Shown: one piece after another, positions 51,408-60,480 of the stretch
Numbering within the stretch: position 1 is the first letter of the stretch
Layout: each line of letters opens with the position of its first letter
Source: Acidobacteriota bacterium
Lineage (GTDB): Bacteria; Acidobacteriota; Terriglobia; Bryobacterales; Bryobacteraceae
DNA: 64,000 nucleotides
Direction: 5' to 3'
Assembly (NCBI GenBank): GCA_018268835.1
Contig: JAFDVU010000002.1
Span: 26,947-90,946 of the forward strand
Position numbers and translations under genes: made by a program
The notes under the pieces: generated by a model
Seen by the model: the letters and a program-made list of their open reading frames with translations, nothing else
What the model was told of the DNA's origin: nothing
Databases searched by the model: none

Positions 51408-53668
51408 AACGCGCGCTGCTGCTGGTGGCCGCGGCCGTCGCCGGATTCGGACAGGTCCCGGCCACGGTACCGGGAATGGAGCAACTGAAGGCCCCCGGAC
51501 GGGGAGAGCAGCGGCCGGCGGGAAAACGCGCCCCGGCAAGCCGCGCCTCGGAGTCGCCGGCGCGCTCCGCTCCGCCCAAAACGGCCGCGGACGCGGCAAA
51601 CTCGCCGCGCGACCTCAAGTTTCCCCCGTTGCACGGTCTCAAGCCTCCCACGCCGGTGACCGTCACACTGCCCAACGGCCTGCGGGTGTACCTGGTGGAG
51701 CAGCATGAATTGCCGGTTTTGGGAGGAGTCCTGATGGTGCGAACGGGAGCGGCCTTCGACCCGCCCGACCGGGTCGGGTTGGCGGCGCTGACCGGCAACC
51801 TGGTGCGCAACGGCGGCACCGCCTCCAAATCCCCGGAACAGGTGGACCGGCAACTGGCCGCCCTCGGAATGTCGCTCGATTCCACGGGGGGTTCCACCTC
51901 CAGCGTCCTCACGTTTCACACGCTGCGCCGGACGGCCGAACCCTCGCTCGCGTCCCTGCGCGAGATCCTGGAGCGCCCCGCGTTCGAACGCGACCGCCTG
52001 GAACTGGCCAAGCAGCCGCTGCGACGCGCCATCACGGAACAGAACGACGATTCCGCCGCGGTGGCGAGCCGCGAACTTTCCAGGCTGATTCTGGGCCGGG
52101 ACACGCCCTATGGGTGGCCGATGACCTATACCGGACTCGAGCGCATCACCAGCGCCGATGTCCGGAGCTTTCACCAGAAGTACTTCGTCCCGGCGAACAT
52201 GATGCTCGGGCTGTGGGGCGATTTCGACGCGCAGCAGATGCGTGCGCTGGTGGAAAAGGTGTTCGGGGACTGGAACGCCACCGGCCAGCCGGCGGGCGAT
52301 TTTCCCAAGGCCAAGGCAGCGCCCGCGCCCGGCGTCTACCTCGCCGAGGTCAAGGACCCGATGGTGAGCTACATGGCGATCGGCCGGCCCAGCGGCATGG
52401 TGAATCAGAAGGACTATCCGGCCCTGGACGTTATGGCGCTGATCTTCAACCAGGTGCAGTCGCGCATCCGGCAGCGTGCGCGGAGCGATGTGGGCGGCGC
52501 CGCCATCAGCCTGATCGGGGTTCAGGTGGACGACGCCAAGGCTACCTGGGGCGCGGGCATGGATCACACCGGAGTGTTCCGCATCACCGCGAAGTGCCGC
52601 GGGGCGGGGACTACGGAATCGGTCCACGCCGTACTCGACGATATCGACCACTTGCGCGCCGCCGAAGTCTCCGACGAGGATCTGCGCACCGCCAAAGACG
52701 CGGCCATGGCCGCGCTGCTGGGCAAGTGGGACACTACCGCCGAGGGCGTCTTGCAGATGATGACCCTGGAATATTACGGCCTTCCCCGGGACTTCGCGCA
52801 CCAGTACGAGACCGGTATCCAGGCGGTGACGAAAGCCGACGTCATGCGGGTGGCGCGGCAATACCTGGACCCCGCCGACATGACCATCGTGGTGGTGGGC
52901 AATCCGCAGGTCTTCGGAACCCCACTCGAGAAGCTGAACCCGCAAATCAACCGTATCGATCTGACCATTCCCCCGCCGAAGGCGAGCGTCATTGAAGCCA
53001 CGGATGTGAGCCTGACGGAAGGTAAGCGGCTGCTGGCGCGCGCGCAGGAGGCCGCCGGCGGCGCCGGGAAACTGGCTTCGGTCAAGGACTACGTTCTGCA
53101 GACCGAGTATCAACTGGATCCCGCGGTGGCCAGCCTCGGCGGCTCCGTGGTGCCGCAGACCGACCGCTGGATCTCCCCCACGGTGTTCCGTCAGGAACTC
53201 TCGCTGCCCACCGGCAGGATCACCGCGTACAGCGACGGCGTTTCGGGATGGATCGTGACGCCGCAGGGGTGGGGCGCGCTCGCCGGAGCACAGCTCAAGC
53301 AGTTGCAGAGCGATCTCTTCCGCTCCTACTTCCGCTTCCTGTTGAGCGACCGCGTGGAAGGACGCACGGTGAACGCGGTGGATCAGAACCTGGTGGAAAT
53401 CACCGACCCGGCCGGACAGACGGCCCGCATCGAATTCGATCCCCGGACCGGGCTTCCCCGGCGCGCCACCTACGAGGTGCGGCAGGCGACCGGCCTGCCG
53501 CTGTTCACCGAGGACGTCTACAGCGACTTCCGCGACGTGAACGGCATCCAGTATCCGTTCAAGACCGTGATCATGCAGGCGGGCCGCAAGTTCGCCGACG
53601 TGATCGTGAAGGATATCAAGATCAATACCGGATTGCGCCAGGTGGACCTGGCGACGAGGCCGCAATGA
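51404..53668 (+). CDS. M16-family peptidase-like protein fused to a lipoprotein-sorting-like domain
   Basis: The 754-residue exported protein has a signal peptide (1-17), an Ala/Arg/Pro-rich linker (30-75) and an M16 region (about 85-510, PVTVTLPNGLRVYLVEQHELP). The HxxEH site reads ALTGN (A128 to N132), so catalysis is unlikely here too. Residues about 520-754 resemble LolA/outer-membrane-lipoprotein-sorting proteins (YVLQTEYQLDPA, GRITAYSDGVSGWIV, NGIQYPFKTVI). The start ATG overlaps the previous stop by four bases (ATGA). In characterised two-subunit M16B enzymes one partner keeps HxxEH; in this pair neither does. Confidence 0.85.
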   Translation: MKRALLLVAAAVAGFGQVPATVPGMEQLKAPGRGEQRPAGKRAPASRASESPARSAPPKTAADAANSPRDLKFPPLHGLKPPTPVTVTLPNGLRVYLVEQHELPVLGGVLMVRTGAAFDPPDRVGLAALTGNLVRNGGTASKSPEQVDRQLAALGMSLDSTGGSTSSVLTFHTLRRTAEPSLASLREILERPAFERDRLELAKQPLRRAITEQNDDSAAVASRELSRLILGRDTPYGWPMTYTGLERITSADVRSFHQKYFVPANMMLGLWGDFDAQQMRALVEKVFGDWNATGQPAGDFPKAKAAPAPGVYLAEVKDPMVSYMAIGRPSGMVNQKDYPALDVMALIFNQVQSRIRQRARSDVGGAAISLIGVQVDDAKATWGAGMDHTGVFRITAKCRGAGTTESVHAVLDDIDHLRAAEVSDEDLRTAKDAAMAALLGKWDTTAEGVLQMMTLEYYGLPRDFAHQYETGIQAVTKADVMRVARQYLDPADMTIVVVGNPQVFGTPLEKLNPQINRIDLTIPPPKASVIEATDVSLTEGKRLLARAQEAAGGAGKLASVKDYVLQTEYQLDPAVASLGGSVVPQTDRWISPTVFRQELSLPTGRITAYSDGVSGWIVTPQGWGALAGAQLKQLQSDLFRSYFRFLLSDRVEGRTVNAVDQNLVEITDPAGQTARIEFDPRTGLPRRATYEVRQATGLPLFTEDVYSDFRDVNGIQYPFKTVIMQAGRKFADVIVKDIKINTGLRQVDLATRPQ

Positions 53669-54459
53669 GTCGCTCCCTCCCCGTTTCCCTCTTTTTCCTG
53701 GCCTGCGCCACCCTCGCCGCCGGCGCCGAAACCGCGCAGCAGCGCGGCAAGCGCGTGGTCTATGAAGCGCTGGACGCGCTCGGCGGCAAACAGTACCTGG
53801 CCATGGAAGACCGCGTGGAAAGCGGCCGCGCTTACTCGTTCTACCGCGGGGAGATCGAAGGCTTGAGCATCGCCACCATCTATACCCGGTACCTCGTGCC
53901 CACGCCCGGGAAGGTATCGGCGCGCGAACGCGAGAACTTCGACAAGGACCAGAAGTACGGCGTCTTGTTCAACGAAAGCGGCGCCTGGGAGATCACCTAT
54001 CGCGGCGCGCGCCCGCTGGACTCCAAGCGCATCGATGCCTTCCGCGACGGCACCCTGCGCAACGTCTTCTACATCCTGCGCGAGCGGCTGGGCGAGCCCG
54101 GGCTGGATTTCTACTCGCAGGGCGCGGACATGTACGAGAACCGGCCGGTGGAGATCGTGGACATCACCGACGCCTCGAACCTGACCACCACCGTCTACTT
54201 CAGCGCGCTCGACAAGCTGCCGGTGCGGCAGATTTTCAAGCGCCGCAACCCGGAGTACAAAGACTTCGACACCGAAGAGACCATCTTCGCCAAATATCGC
54301 GACGTGGGCGGTGTAAAGTGGCCCTACAGCATCCGCCGCTACCGCAACCGGGAGAAGATCTTCGAGATGTACTCGGACTCCGTGCACATCAACCGCAACC
54401 TGACCGACGACCTGTTCACCCTGCCGGGGAACATCAAAATCCTGCCGGCGCCGAAATAG
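53665..54459 (+). CDS. Exported outer-membrane-lipoprotein-sorting-like protein
   Basis: The 264-residue product has a signal peptide (1-21). It shows similarity in layout to the C-terminal domain of the preceding M16-like protein (DALGGKQYLAMEDRVESGRAY, DKDQKYGVLFNESGAWEITY, VGGVKWPYSIRRYRNREKIF). This suggests a LolA/LppX-type lipid-binding beta-sandwich. It starts at ATG 53665, overlapping the previous stop by four bases. Its position suggests that it works with the M16-like pair at the envelope; the cargo is unknown. Confidence 0.75.
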   Translation: MSRSLPVSLFFLACATLAAGAETAQQRGKRVVYEALDALGGKQYLAMEDRVESGRAYSFYRGEIEGLSIATIYTRYLVPTPGKVSARERENFDKDQKYGVLFNESGAWEITYRGARPLDSKRIDAFRDGTLRNVFYILRERLGEPGLDFYSQGADMYENRPVEIVDITDASNLTTTVYFSALDKLPVRQIFKRRNPEYKDFDTEETIFAKYRDVGGVKWPYSIRRYRNREKIFEMYSDSVHINRNLTDDLFTLPGNIKILPAPK

Positions 54460-54464
54460 CGCAA

Positions 54465-55157
54465 GTGGACACCGCTTCGCTCGAGCAACGCTATCGCGAC
54501 CGCGCTTCCACAGGCTGGAGGGGCCGCCTGCGCCGCGCGCTGGAGCCTCCCGCGCCGTTCATCATGAATCCGCGCGAGCCTAAGGATTTCCCGCTGGGAC
54601 GCTGGAACCTGTACATCGGCGGCGCGGGGCGGCGTGTGGAAGGCTACGTCAACCTGGACCTGTTTGCCATGCCGGGAGTGGATGTGGCGGCGGACGCGGA
54701 GGCGCTGCCCTTCCCCGGCGAGACGTTCCTGCGCGTGGAGTGCGACGCGGTGCTGGAGCACGTGTGCGACCCCGCGCGCGTGATGAGCGAGATGACCCGC
54801 GTGCTCGCCCCCGGCGGATATCTCCACCTGGTGACCCCTTTCTGCCACCCCTTCCACGAATACCCGAAGGATTACCGGCGGTTCACCATCGACGGGTTGA
54901 AGCAACTCGCCCAAGGGCTGGAGCCGGTGGCCGAAGGCTGGCGCACCGGACCGGCGGCGACCCTGCTGGTGGTCGCGATCGAGTTCGCCAAAGGCCTGGC
55001 GCCGTGGCGCTGGTGGCGCGGCGCGGCGCACGTGGCGCTCGGCTGGCTGCTCTTTCCCCTGCGCTACCTGGACCTGTGGCTGCTGCGCACTTCCCGCGCC
55101 GGGCGCATCGGCAACCACTGCTATCTCTGGGTGCGGAAGCCCGCCTCGCGCGCGTAG
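54465..55157 (+). CDS. SAM-dependent methyltransferase (class I, Methyltransf_11 type)
   Basis: The 230-residue protein contains a short class I methyltransferase domain: YVNLDLFAMPGVDVAADAEA, ECDAVLEHVCDPARVMSEMT and VLAPGGYLHLVTPFCHPFHE. A C-terminal amphipathic or membrane-associated segment (HVALGWLLFPLRYLDLWLL) follows. It starts at GTG 54465, 5 bases after the previous stop; no strong ribosome site is visible. The domain closely resembles those methylating small molecules or lipids, but the substrate is unknown. Its 3' end overlaps comEC, convergent, by 37 bases. Confidence 0.72.
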   Translation: MDTASLEQRYRDRASTGWRGRLRRALEPPAPFIMNPREPKDFPLGRWNLYIGGAGRRVEGYVNLDLFAMPGVDVAADAEALPFPGETFLRVECDAVLEHVCDPARVMSEMTRVLAPGGYLHLVTPFCHPFHEYPKDYRRFTIDGLKQLAQGLEPVAEGWRTGPAATLLVVAIEFAKGLAPWRWWRGAAHVALGWLLFPLRYLDLWLLRTSRAGRIGNHCYLWVRKPASRA

Positions 55158-57640
55158 GTGTCCACGCTCAGGCGCTTCCCGTCCGTACGGATCGTGATCA
55201 GCCCGCCCTGGTCCGTGCGCAGGATTTCGGCGTGGCGCTGTTCCAGGCGGTCGAGGATCGCAGCGTGCGGATGCCCGTAGCTGTTTTCGAAGCCGTCGGA
55301 GATTACGGCGAAGGCGGGATGCACCGCGTCCAGGAAGTCATCCGTGCTGGAGGTGCGGCTGCCGTGGTGCGGCACTTTGAGCACGTCGGCGGGCCGGACC
55401 TCTCCGGCGGCCAGCATCTCCTGCTCGATCGGGCGCTCCACGTCGCCGGTGAGCAGGAAACTGCGGCTGCCGTAAGTCACCCGCAGGACCAGCGAATCGT
55501 TGTTCCTGGGTGTATCCAACGGCACGTAGTCGGGGAACGGCGCGAGCACCTCGATCTCCGCGCCGCCGAAAGAAAAACGAGCCGGCGCACTCAGGGGCTT
55601 TACAGAGGCTCGCGCGCGGCCGGCGGCGACGCGCACGCGCTCCCACTCCGGGCTGTCCGGCGTGAAGCCGGTCCACACCTCGGCGGGATGAAAGTCCGTG
55701 ATCAGCGCGGGGACGCCGCCAGCGTGATCCTCGTGCGCGTGAGTGAGCGCGACCACATCCACACGGCGGATGCCGCGATCCCACAGGTAGGGCGCGATCA
55801 CGTCCTCGCCGATATCGAGGTTGCCGCGCTGCGGGCGGCCGAAGACCGGGATGCCGCCGCCATCCACAAGCATGGTGCGTCCGTCGGGAAAGGCGAGAAA
55901 GAGGCCGTCGCCCTGTCCCACATCGATGGCGGTAAGTTCCAGTTGCCGGGGCACGATTGCCGGCGCGAAGGGGCTTACCAGGAGTACCGCCAGCAGGACG
56001 GCCACCGCGGCGCCGGAGAGCGTGCGCGCCGTGCGGGTGCCGGCCGCGGCGGTGGCGATCAGCGCGGCGGCGACCGCCACCGCGAGCCACACCGGCGGCG
56101 TCGGGATGCGCCATCCGGGCTCAATGCGCGCGTGAAATTCGACCACGGCCTGCGCCAGCCCGAGGAACCATCCGGCCAGCTTCGCCAGCGGGGCCCATCC
56201 GGTGAGGACGGCGGCGAATCCCAGCGGCACCACGAACCCCATCGCCGGCACCACCAGGGCGTTGGCCGATAGCCCGGAGACGCCCACCCGGTGGAAGTAC
56301 TCCACCATGGGCAGCGCCAGCCCCAGTTGCACCACCGCCGACGTGAGCACGATCTCGTACACGTAGAAGATGCCGCGCGCCGGCCACGCCACCATCGCAC
56401 AGGGCACGCGCAGCGCCGCGGCCAGCAGGCGCATTTCGATGCGGAACTGCGCCACCCGCGGCTCCGCGTGCAGGTCGCGATCGCGGTTGGCGAGATCGCG
56501 TAAACCGGCAGCCAGCGGGCCCGAAGTCGCACGAATCGCCGGCGCGGCGAACGCGCCCAGGAATCCTACCGCGAGGAACGTAAGCTGAAAACTCGCGTCG
56601 AATAGCTGCCCTGGGTCCAGCACCAGGAAGCCCAGTGCGATCGCCGCCAGCAGGTTGAGGATGCGGGTCTCGCGGTAGAAGTAGGACGCGATCAGGTAGA
56701 GGGTGAGCCCGGCGGCGGAACGGATGCAGGGCGCCTGCCATCCCGTGACCAGCGCGTAGAGCCACGCCGCCAGCGTGGTTAGGGTCAGCGCCCACGGCTG
56801 CGGGATGAAGCAGAGGCGCAGCAGGAACAGGAACACGGCCGCCAGCACCGCCACGTGCGTCCCCGAGATCACGATGGCGTGAAAGGTGCCCGTGGAACGC
56901 CACTGGTCCGTCCAGACTTTCTGCAGTTGAAACGATTGCCCGATCAGAATCGCCTGCATCATCCCGGAGCGGAATTCGTCGTCCGGGTATATGCGCTGTA
57001 TGCGGTCGAGCGCCGCCGCGCGGAGGTCCATGATGAACTTGCCGAAGCGAGTCCCGCATGTGCCCGGCAGGACGCGCACGGCGCCGGCGTTGGCGCTGAC
57101 CGTCCAGTAGATGTTCTGCCGCGCCAGGTAGTTCGCATAATCGAAGGCGCCCGGATTGCCGAAATTGCGCGGCTTGCGGACCTTGCCGTCGAGTTCAATG
57201 TGCTGCCCGTAGCGCAGTGCGGGCAGGGTTTCGCCGGGCTTGGTGTAGAGCGTGACCTGCGCGCGCGCGTCGCGGTCGAGTTCCATGACGAAGCGCGCTC
57301 GATCTTCACTGACGGCGGGGGGCTCCACCACGCATCCTTCGACGATGAGCACCTCGCGCGCGGTGGCATCGATGGTGGGTGGAGGAGGCGGCTGATGTGC
57401 CCAGGCGGTCAACGCCCCGGCGAAGACGAATCCGGCGAGCCCGCAGGCTTGGGCCACGCGCAGCGCCCCGCGCGCGTAGGCGATCATGCCGAGAACGAAT
57501 GTGGCGGCGATGGCGGGCAGGGTTTCGCGGGGAGTGAGCGGGACGAATCGCGCCAGCAGGATGCCGAGAGCAAGCGCGGCAACCGGCGCGATCAGGGGGT
57601 GCTGGTGAGACAGGGCGGGTTGGGACCGGGGCGCCGCCAT
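55121..57640 (-). CDS. ComEC/Rec2 family DNA-uptake channel protein
   Basis: The 839-residue protein has the three parts of ComEC: an N-terminal soluble DUF4131-like domain (about 85-215), the Competence membrane domain (about 230-530, with GTHVAVLAAVFLFLLRLCF and LSANALVVPAMGFVVPLG), and a C-terminal metallo-beta-lactamase domain. The last shows AIDVGQGDGLFLAFP, the metal-binding LTHAHEDHAGG and KVPHHGSRTSS. It would form the inner-membrane channel for single-stranded DNA entry during transformation. No type IV pilus or comEA genes are visible nearby. It starts 38 bases after the receptor-kinase gene stop on the same strand, so may be co-transcribed with it. Confidence 0.9.
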   Translation of the reverse strand: MAAPRSQPALSHQHPLIAPVAALALGILLARFVPLTPRETLPAIAATFVLGMIAYARGALRVAQACGLAGFVFAGALTAWAHQPPPPPTIDATAREVLIVEGCVVEPPAVSEDRARFVMELDRDARAQVTLYTKPGETLPALRYGQHIELDGKVRKPRNFGNPGAFDYANYLARQNIYWTVSANAGAVRVLPGTCGTRFGKFIMDLRAAALDRIQRIYPDDEFRSGMMQAILIGQSFQLQKVWTDQWRSTGTFHAIVISGTHVAVLAAVFLFLLRLCFIPQPWALTLTTLAAWLYALVTGWQAPCIRSAAGLTLYLIASYFYRETRILNLLAAIALGFLVLDPGQLFDASFQLTFLAVGFLGAFAAPAIRATSGPLAAGLRDLANRDRDLHAEPRVAQFRIEMRLLAAALRVPCAMVAWPARGIFYVYEIVLTSAVVQLGLALPMVEYFHRVGVSGLSANALVVPAMGFVVPLGFAAVLTGWAPLAKLAGWFLGLAQAVVEFHARIEPGWRIPTPPVWLAVAVAAALIATAAAGTRTARTLSGAAVAVLLAVLLVSPFAPAIVPRQLELTAIDVGQGDGLFLAFPDGRTMLVDGGGIPVFGRPQRGNLDIGEDVIAPYLWDRGIRRVDVVALTHAHEDHAGGVPALITDFHPAEVWTGFTPDSPEWERVRVAAGRARASVKPLSAPARFSFGGAEIEVLAPFPDYVPLDTPRNNDSLVLRVTYGSRSFLLTGDVERPIEQEMLAAGEVRPADVLKVPHHGSRTSSTDDFLDAVHPAFAVISDGFENSYGHPHAAILDRLEQRHAEILRTDQGGLITIRTDGKRLSVDTYAREAGFRTQR

Positions 57641-57678
57641 AAGGAAGATAGTGCGGCGCGGGCGAGCGGGTTCTCAGG

Positions 57679-60453
57679 TCATTTCAGCCGGCAAAGCCAG
57701 ATGTCGGCTTCCGTCACGCGCCGCGAGTAGAAGGCCGTCCGGCCATCGCGGGTGAGCCGCGGCGGGCCGAGCACATCGCGCCGCACGGAGTAGACCCGGC
57801 GCACCTGATGCGAGCCCGAGTCCACGATGAAGAAGCCGTTCCCGTTGGCGACGAAGAGCACCCGCCGCGAGTCCGGCAGCCACACCGGCCATTCGCCGAA
57901 GTCGGCCAGGTGGTCGTAGCCGCGGGTCGCGAACGAATAGCGCACGATTCCGGGGAGCGCGTCGGTCTGCTGGCCCACCAGGTAGCGGCCGTCCGCGGAC
58001 CAGGAGTTGACAATGTAGCGCGCCTGGGCGGGCTCCGGCGGCGGAAGCGTCTCCGCGGTCTGCTCTTTCCACGCGCGATTGGGATCGAATACCAGGACGC
58101 GCTTGTTCCCCGGGGATGTCGTGGCCGCGATGCGGGAGCCATCCGGCGACCACATCAAGTAGGCCGTGCCCACCTCGGTCAACTGGCTCAGGCCGCTGCC
58201 GTCCGGGTGGATCTTCCACAGGTTCAGGTTGCCGCCACGGTCGCCGCCGCGGCTGGAAAAGAAGGCGATCCAACCGCCATCGGGCGACCAGTGCGGCATG
58301 CGGTCTGCGGCATCGCCCGTGAGTTGGCGCAACCCGGTACCGTCCGTGCGCGAGATGTAGAGTTGTCCTTCCGGTTGCGTGAGCGAGTAGAACGCGACCC
58401 AATCGCCGTCTGGCGAGGGGTCGGGCGAGGACCAGCGCCGCGTGCCCGTGGTCACCCAGAAGGGTTCCCCCTGGGGGTTGCCCGAGGCATCCAGCGTGAG
58501 CCGCTGGATGTTGGCGGTGATGAGTGCCGATGTGTACAGGATGCGCCGGCCGTCGGCCGAGATGCTGGGGTGCGCCAGGTAGGCTGCGGGCGTGCTTACG
58601 CTCTCGGCCGGACCCAGGGTCTTGCCGGATGTCTCGTCGATCGGGACGCGCCACAGATTCATGCTGCCGCCCCGGTCGCTCGAGAAGTAGAGATACTTGC
58701 CATCCGGCGACCAGACCGGATTCCAGTCGCGCGCCGGATCGCTGGCTACCGGCACCGGGGTCCCGCCCCCCACGGGGATGGTCCCGACATCGCCCTTCGC
58801 GTCGGTGCCCGCCCGCGTCGTGTAGGCGATGCGCAGGTTGTGCGGCGACCAGTTCGGCAGCACGGCGTCGACCGCCGGTGCCAGGCGGTGTGTCTCTCCC
58901 GTGTTCACCGCGACCATCCACAATTCGCTTTGCCCGATCCACTGTGCGTAGAGTTCGACGGACTCCGCGGCAAAGGCCAGGTGCGTGCCGTCGGGTGACC
59001 ACGCCGGGTTGAATCCCCGGTTGGTCACGCGCCTGACCGCTTCGCCGGTCCGACCCATCACGAAGATGCCTCCGCCGGCGCGCGTGGAGTGAAACGCGAT
59101 GTGTTCGCCGTCCGGGGAGAAGACGGGTTGGTCCTCGTCGCCGGTCGAGTCGGGAGTCAGGTCGAGGGGAGTTTGACCGCCGATGGCTTGCAGGAAAATG
59201 TGTCGTCCTTTGGCGCTCTCGCCTCCGTAGACCAGCCATTTCCCGTCGGGTGAAATGCTGGGGAATAACTCGGCGCCGGGCTGGGAAGTGATCTGCAGGA
59301 ACTCCGTCCGCAGGGGAGCGGAACGTCCGGCGCCGATGACGCGGCGGGCGAGCCACCAGGCCGTCCCGGCGATCGCGATCGCGGCCAGCGCCACGCCCGG
59401 CCACAACCACCTGCGCGCACCGCGCCGCGGGGCCGGCTGTGACGCGGCCGCGAGTTCCTCCAGCTCGACCTTGATATCGTCCACGTGCTGGAATCGCCGT
59501 GCCGGCTCCTTGCGCAAACACCGCCGTACGATCCGCTCCACTTCGCGCGGAACCTTGTCCCCCAACGGCGCCGGTTCCTCGCGCAGCACCGCCGCCATCA
59601 CTGCCGCCGCCGAATTCCCCGAGAACGCTGGCCTCCCGGCGAGCATCCGGTACAACACCAGCCCGAAGGAGAAAACGTCCGACCGCTCGTCCAGCGGCTT
59701 GCCCTCCGCCTGCTCCGGCGACATGTACGCCGGTGTGCCCGCGATCTCCCCTTCCACCGTCAGGGTGCTCGCTTCCCCCGGCTCCAGCCGCACCCGCCGC
59801 GCCAGCCCGAAATCCAGCAGCTTCACCAGCCCCTCGCGCGTCACCATGATGTTGCCCGGCTTCAGATCGCGGTGGATCACCCCGACCGAGTGCGCCCGTG
59901 CCAATCCGGCCGCGATCTGCGCGCCGTAGTCCAGCGCCTTGGCCAACGCCAGCCCCTTGGCCGTCACCATCTCCTCCAGGGTCTTGCCCTCCACGAACTC
60001 CATCGCGATGAAGTCCACGCCATTGTCAGAGCCCACCTCGTAGACCCCGACGATGTTCGGATGGGTAAGCGCCGACGCGGCCCGTGCTTCCCGCAGCAGC
60101 CGCTGCCGCCGTTCGGGGTCGGCGGCGAATTCCGGCGGCAGCACCTTCAGCGCCACCGGCCGGCGCAGTTGGCTGTCGTAAGCCCGATAGACCGCGCCCA
60201 TCCCGCCCTCGCCCAGCTTTTCCTGAATCTCGTAGTGCCTGACGCGCTGCCCCGTCTCCAGCGGCTTCACCGGCGCGGGCGCTCGCAGAAAATCCCCCGC
60301 GTTCTCTCCGTGGCACAGCAGCGATTCCACTTCCTGCCGCAGCGCTTCGTCACCCGCGCACTGCTCCGCCAGAAACGCGGACCGTCGGTCGGGCTCCAAC
60401 CCCACCGCCGCCTCGTAGAGCGCTTCAACCTTTCCCCATCGGTCCGGGTCCAT
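57679..60453 (-). CDS. Receptor Ser/Thr protein kinase with TolB-like sensor
   Basis: The 924-residue protein has a short N-terminal helical segment (1-65), a protein-kinase domain (about 74-335) with glycine loop GEGGMG (81-86), Lys103, HRD 194-196, DFG 214-216 and APE-like SPEQAEG. One membrane helix (about 346-366) follows, then an extracellular region of PD40/TolB-like propeller repeats (FPSISPDGKWLVYGG, FSPDGEHIAFHSTRAGG, WSPDGTHLAFAAES). This layout suits sensing outside and phosphorylating inside. It is a paralogue of the gene upstream at 60481-63261, separated by 27 bases. The two kinase domains are very similar while the sensor halves differ. Confidence 0.9.
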   Translation of the reverse strand: MDPDRWGKVEALYEAAVGLEPDRRSAFLAEQCAGDEALRQEVESLLCHGENAGDFLRAPAPVKPLETGQRVRHYEIQEKLGEGGMGAVYRAYDSQLRRPVALKVLPPEFAADPERRQRLLREARAASALTHPNIVGVYEVGSDNGVDFIAMEFVEGKTLEEMVTAKGLALAKALDYGAQIAAGLARAHSVGVIHRDLKPGNIMVTREGLVKLLDFGLARRVRLEPGEASTLTVEGEIAGTPAYMSPEQAEGKPLDERSDVFSFGLVLYRMLAGRPAFSGNSAAAVMAAVLREEPAPLGDKVPREVERIVRRCLRKEPARRFQHVDDIKVELEELAAASQPAPRRGARRWLWPGVALAAIAIAGTAWWLARRVIGAGRSAPLRTEFLQITSQPGAELFPSISPDGKWLVYGGESAKGRHIFLQAIGGQTPLDLTPDSTGDEDQPVFSPDGEHIAFHSTRAGGGIFVMGRTGEAVRRVTNRGFNPAWSPDGTHLAFAAESVELYAQWIGQSELWMVAVNTGETHRLAPAVDAVLPNWSPHNLRIAYTTRAGTDAKGDVGTIPVGGGTPVPVASDPARDWNPVWSPDGKYLYFSSDRGGSMNLWRVPIDETSGKTLGPAESVSTPAAYLAHPSISADGRRILYTSALITANIQRLTLDASGNPQGEPFWVTTGTRRWSSPDPSPDGDWVAFYSLTQPEGQLYISRTDGTGLRQLTGDAADRMPHWSPDGGWIAFFSSRGGDRGGNLNLWKIHPDGSGLSQLTEVGTAYLMWSPDGSRIAATTSPGNKRVLVFDPNRAWKEQTAETLPPPEPAQARYIVNSWSADGRYLVGQQTDALPGIVRYSFATRGYDHLADFGEWPVWLPDSRRVLFVANGNGFFIVDSGSHQVRRVYSVRRDVLGPPRLTRDGRTAFYSRRVTEADIWLCRLK

Positions 60454-60480
60454 GAGCGGTCTCCATGATCCGTTGTCCAG

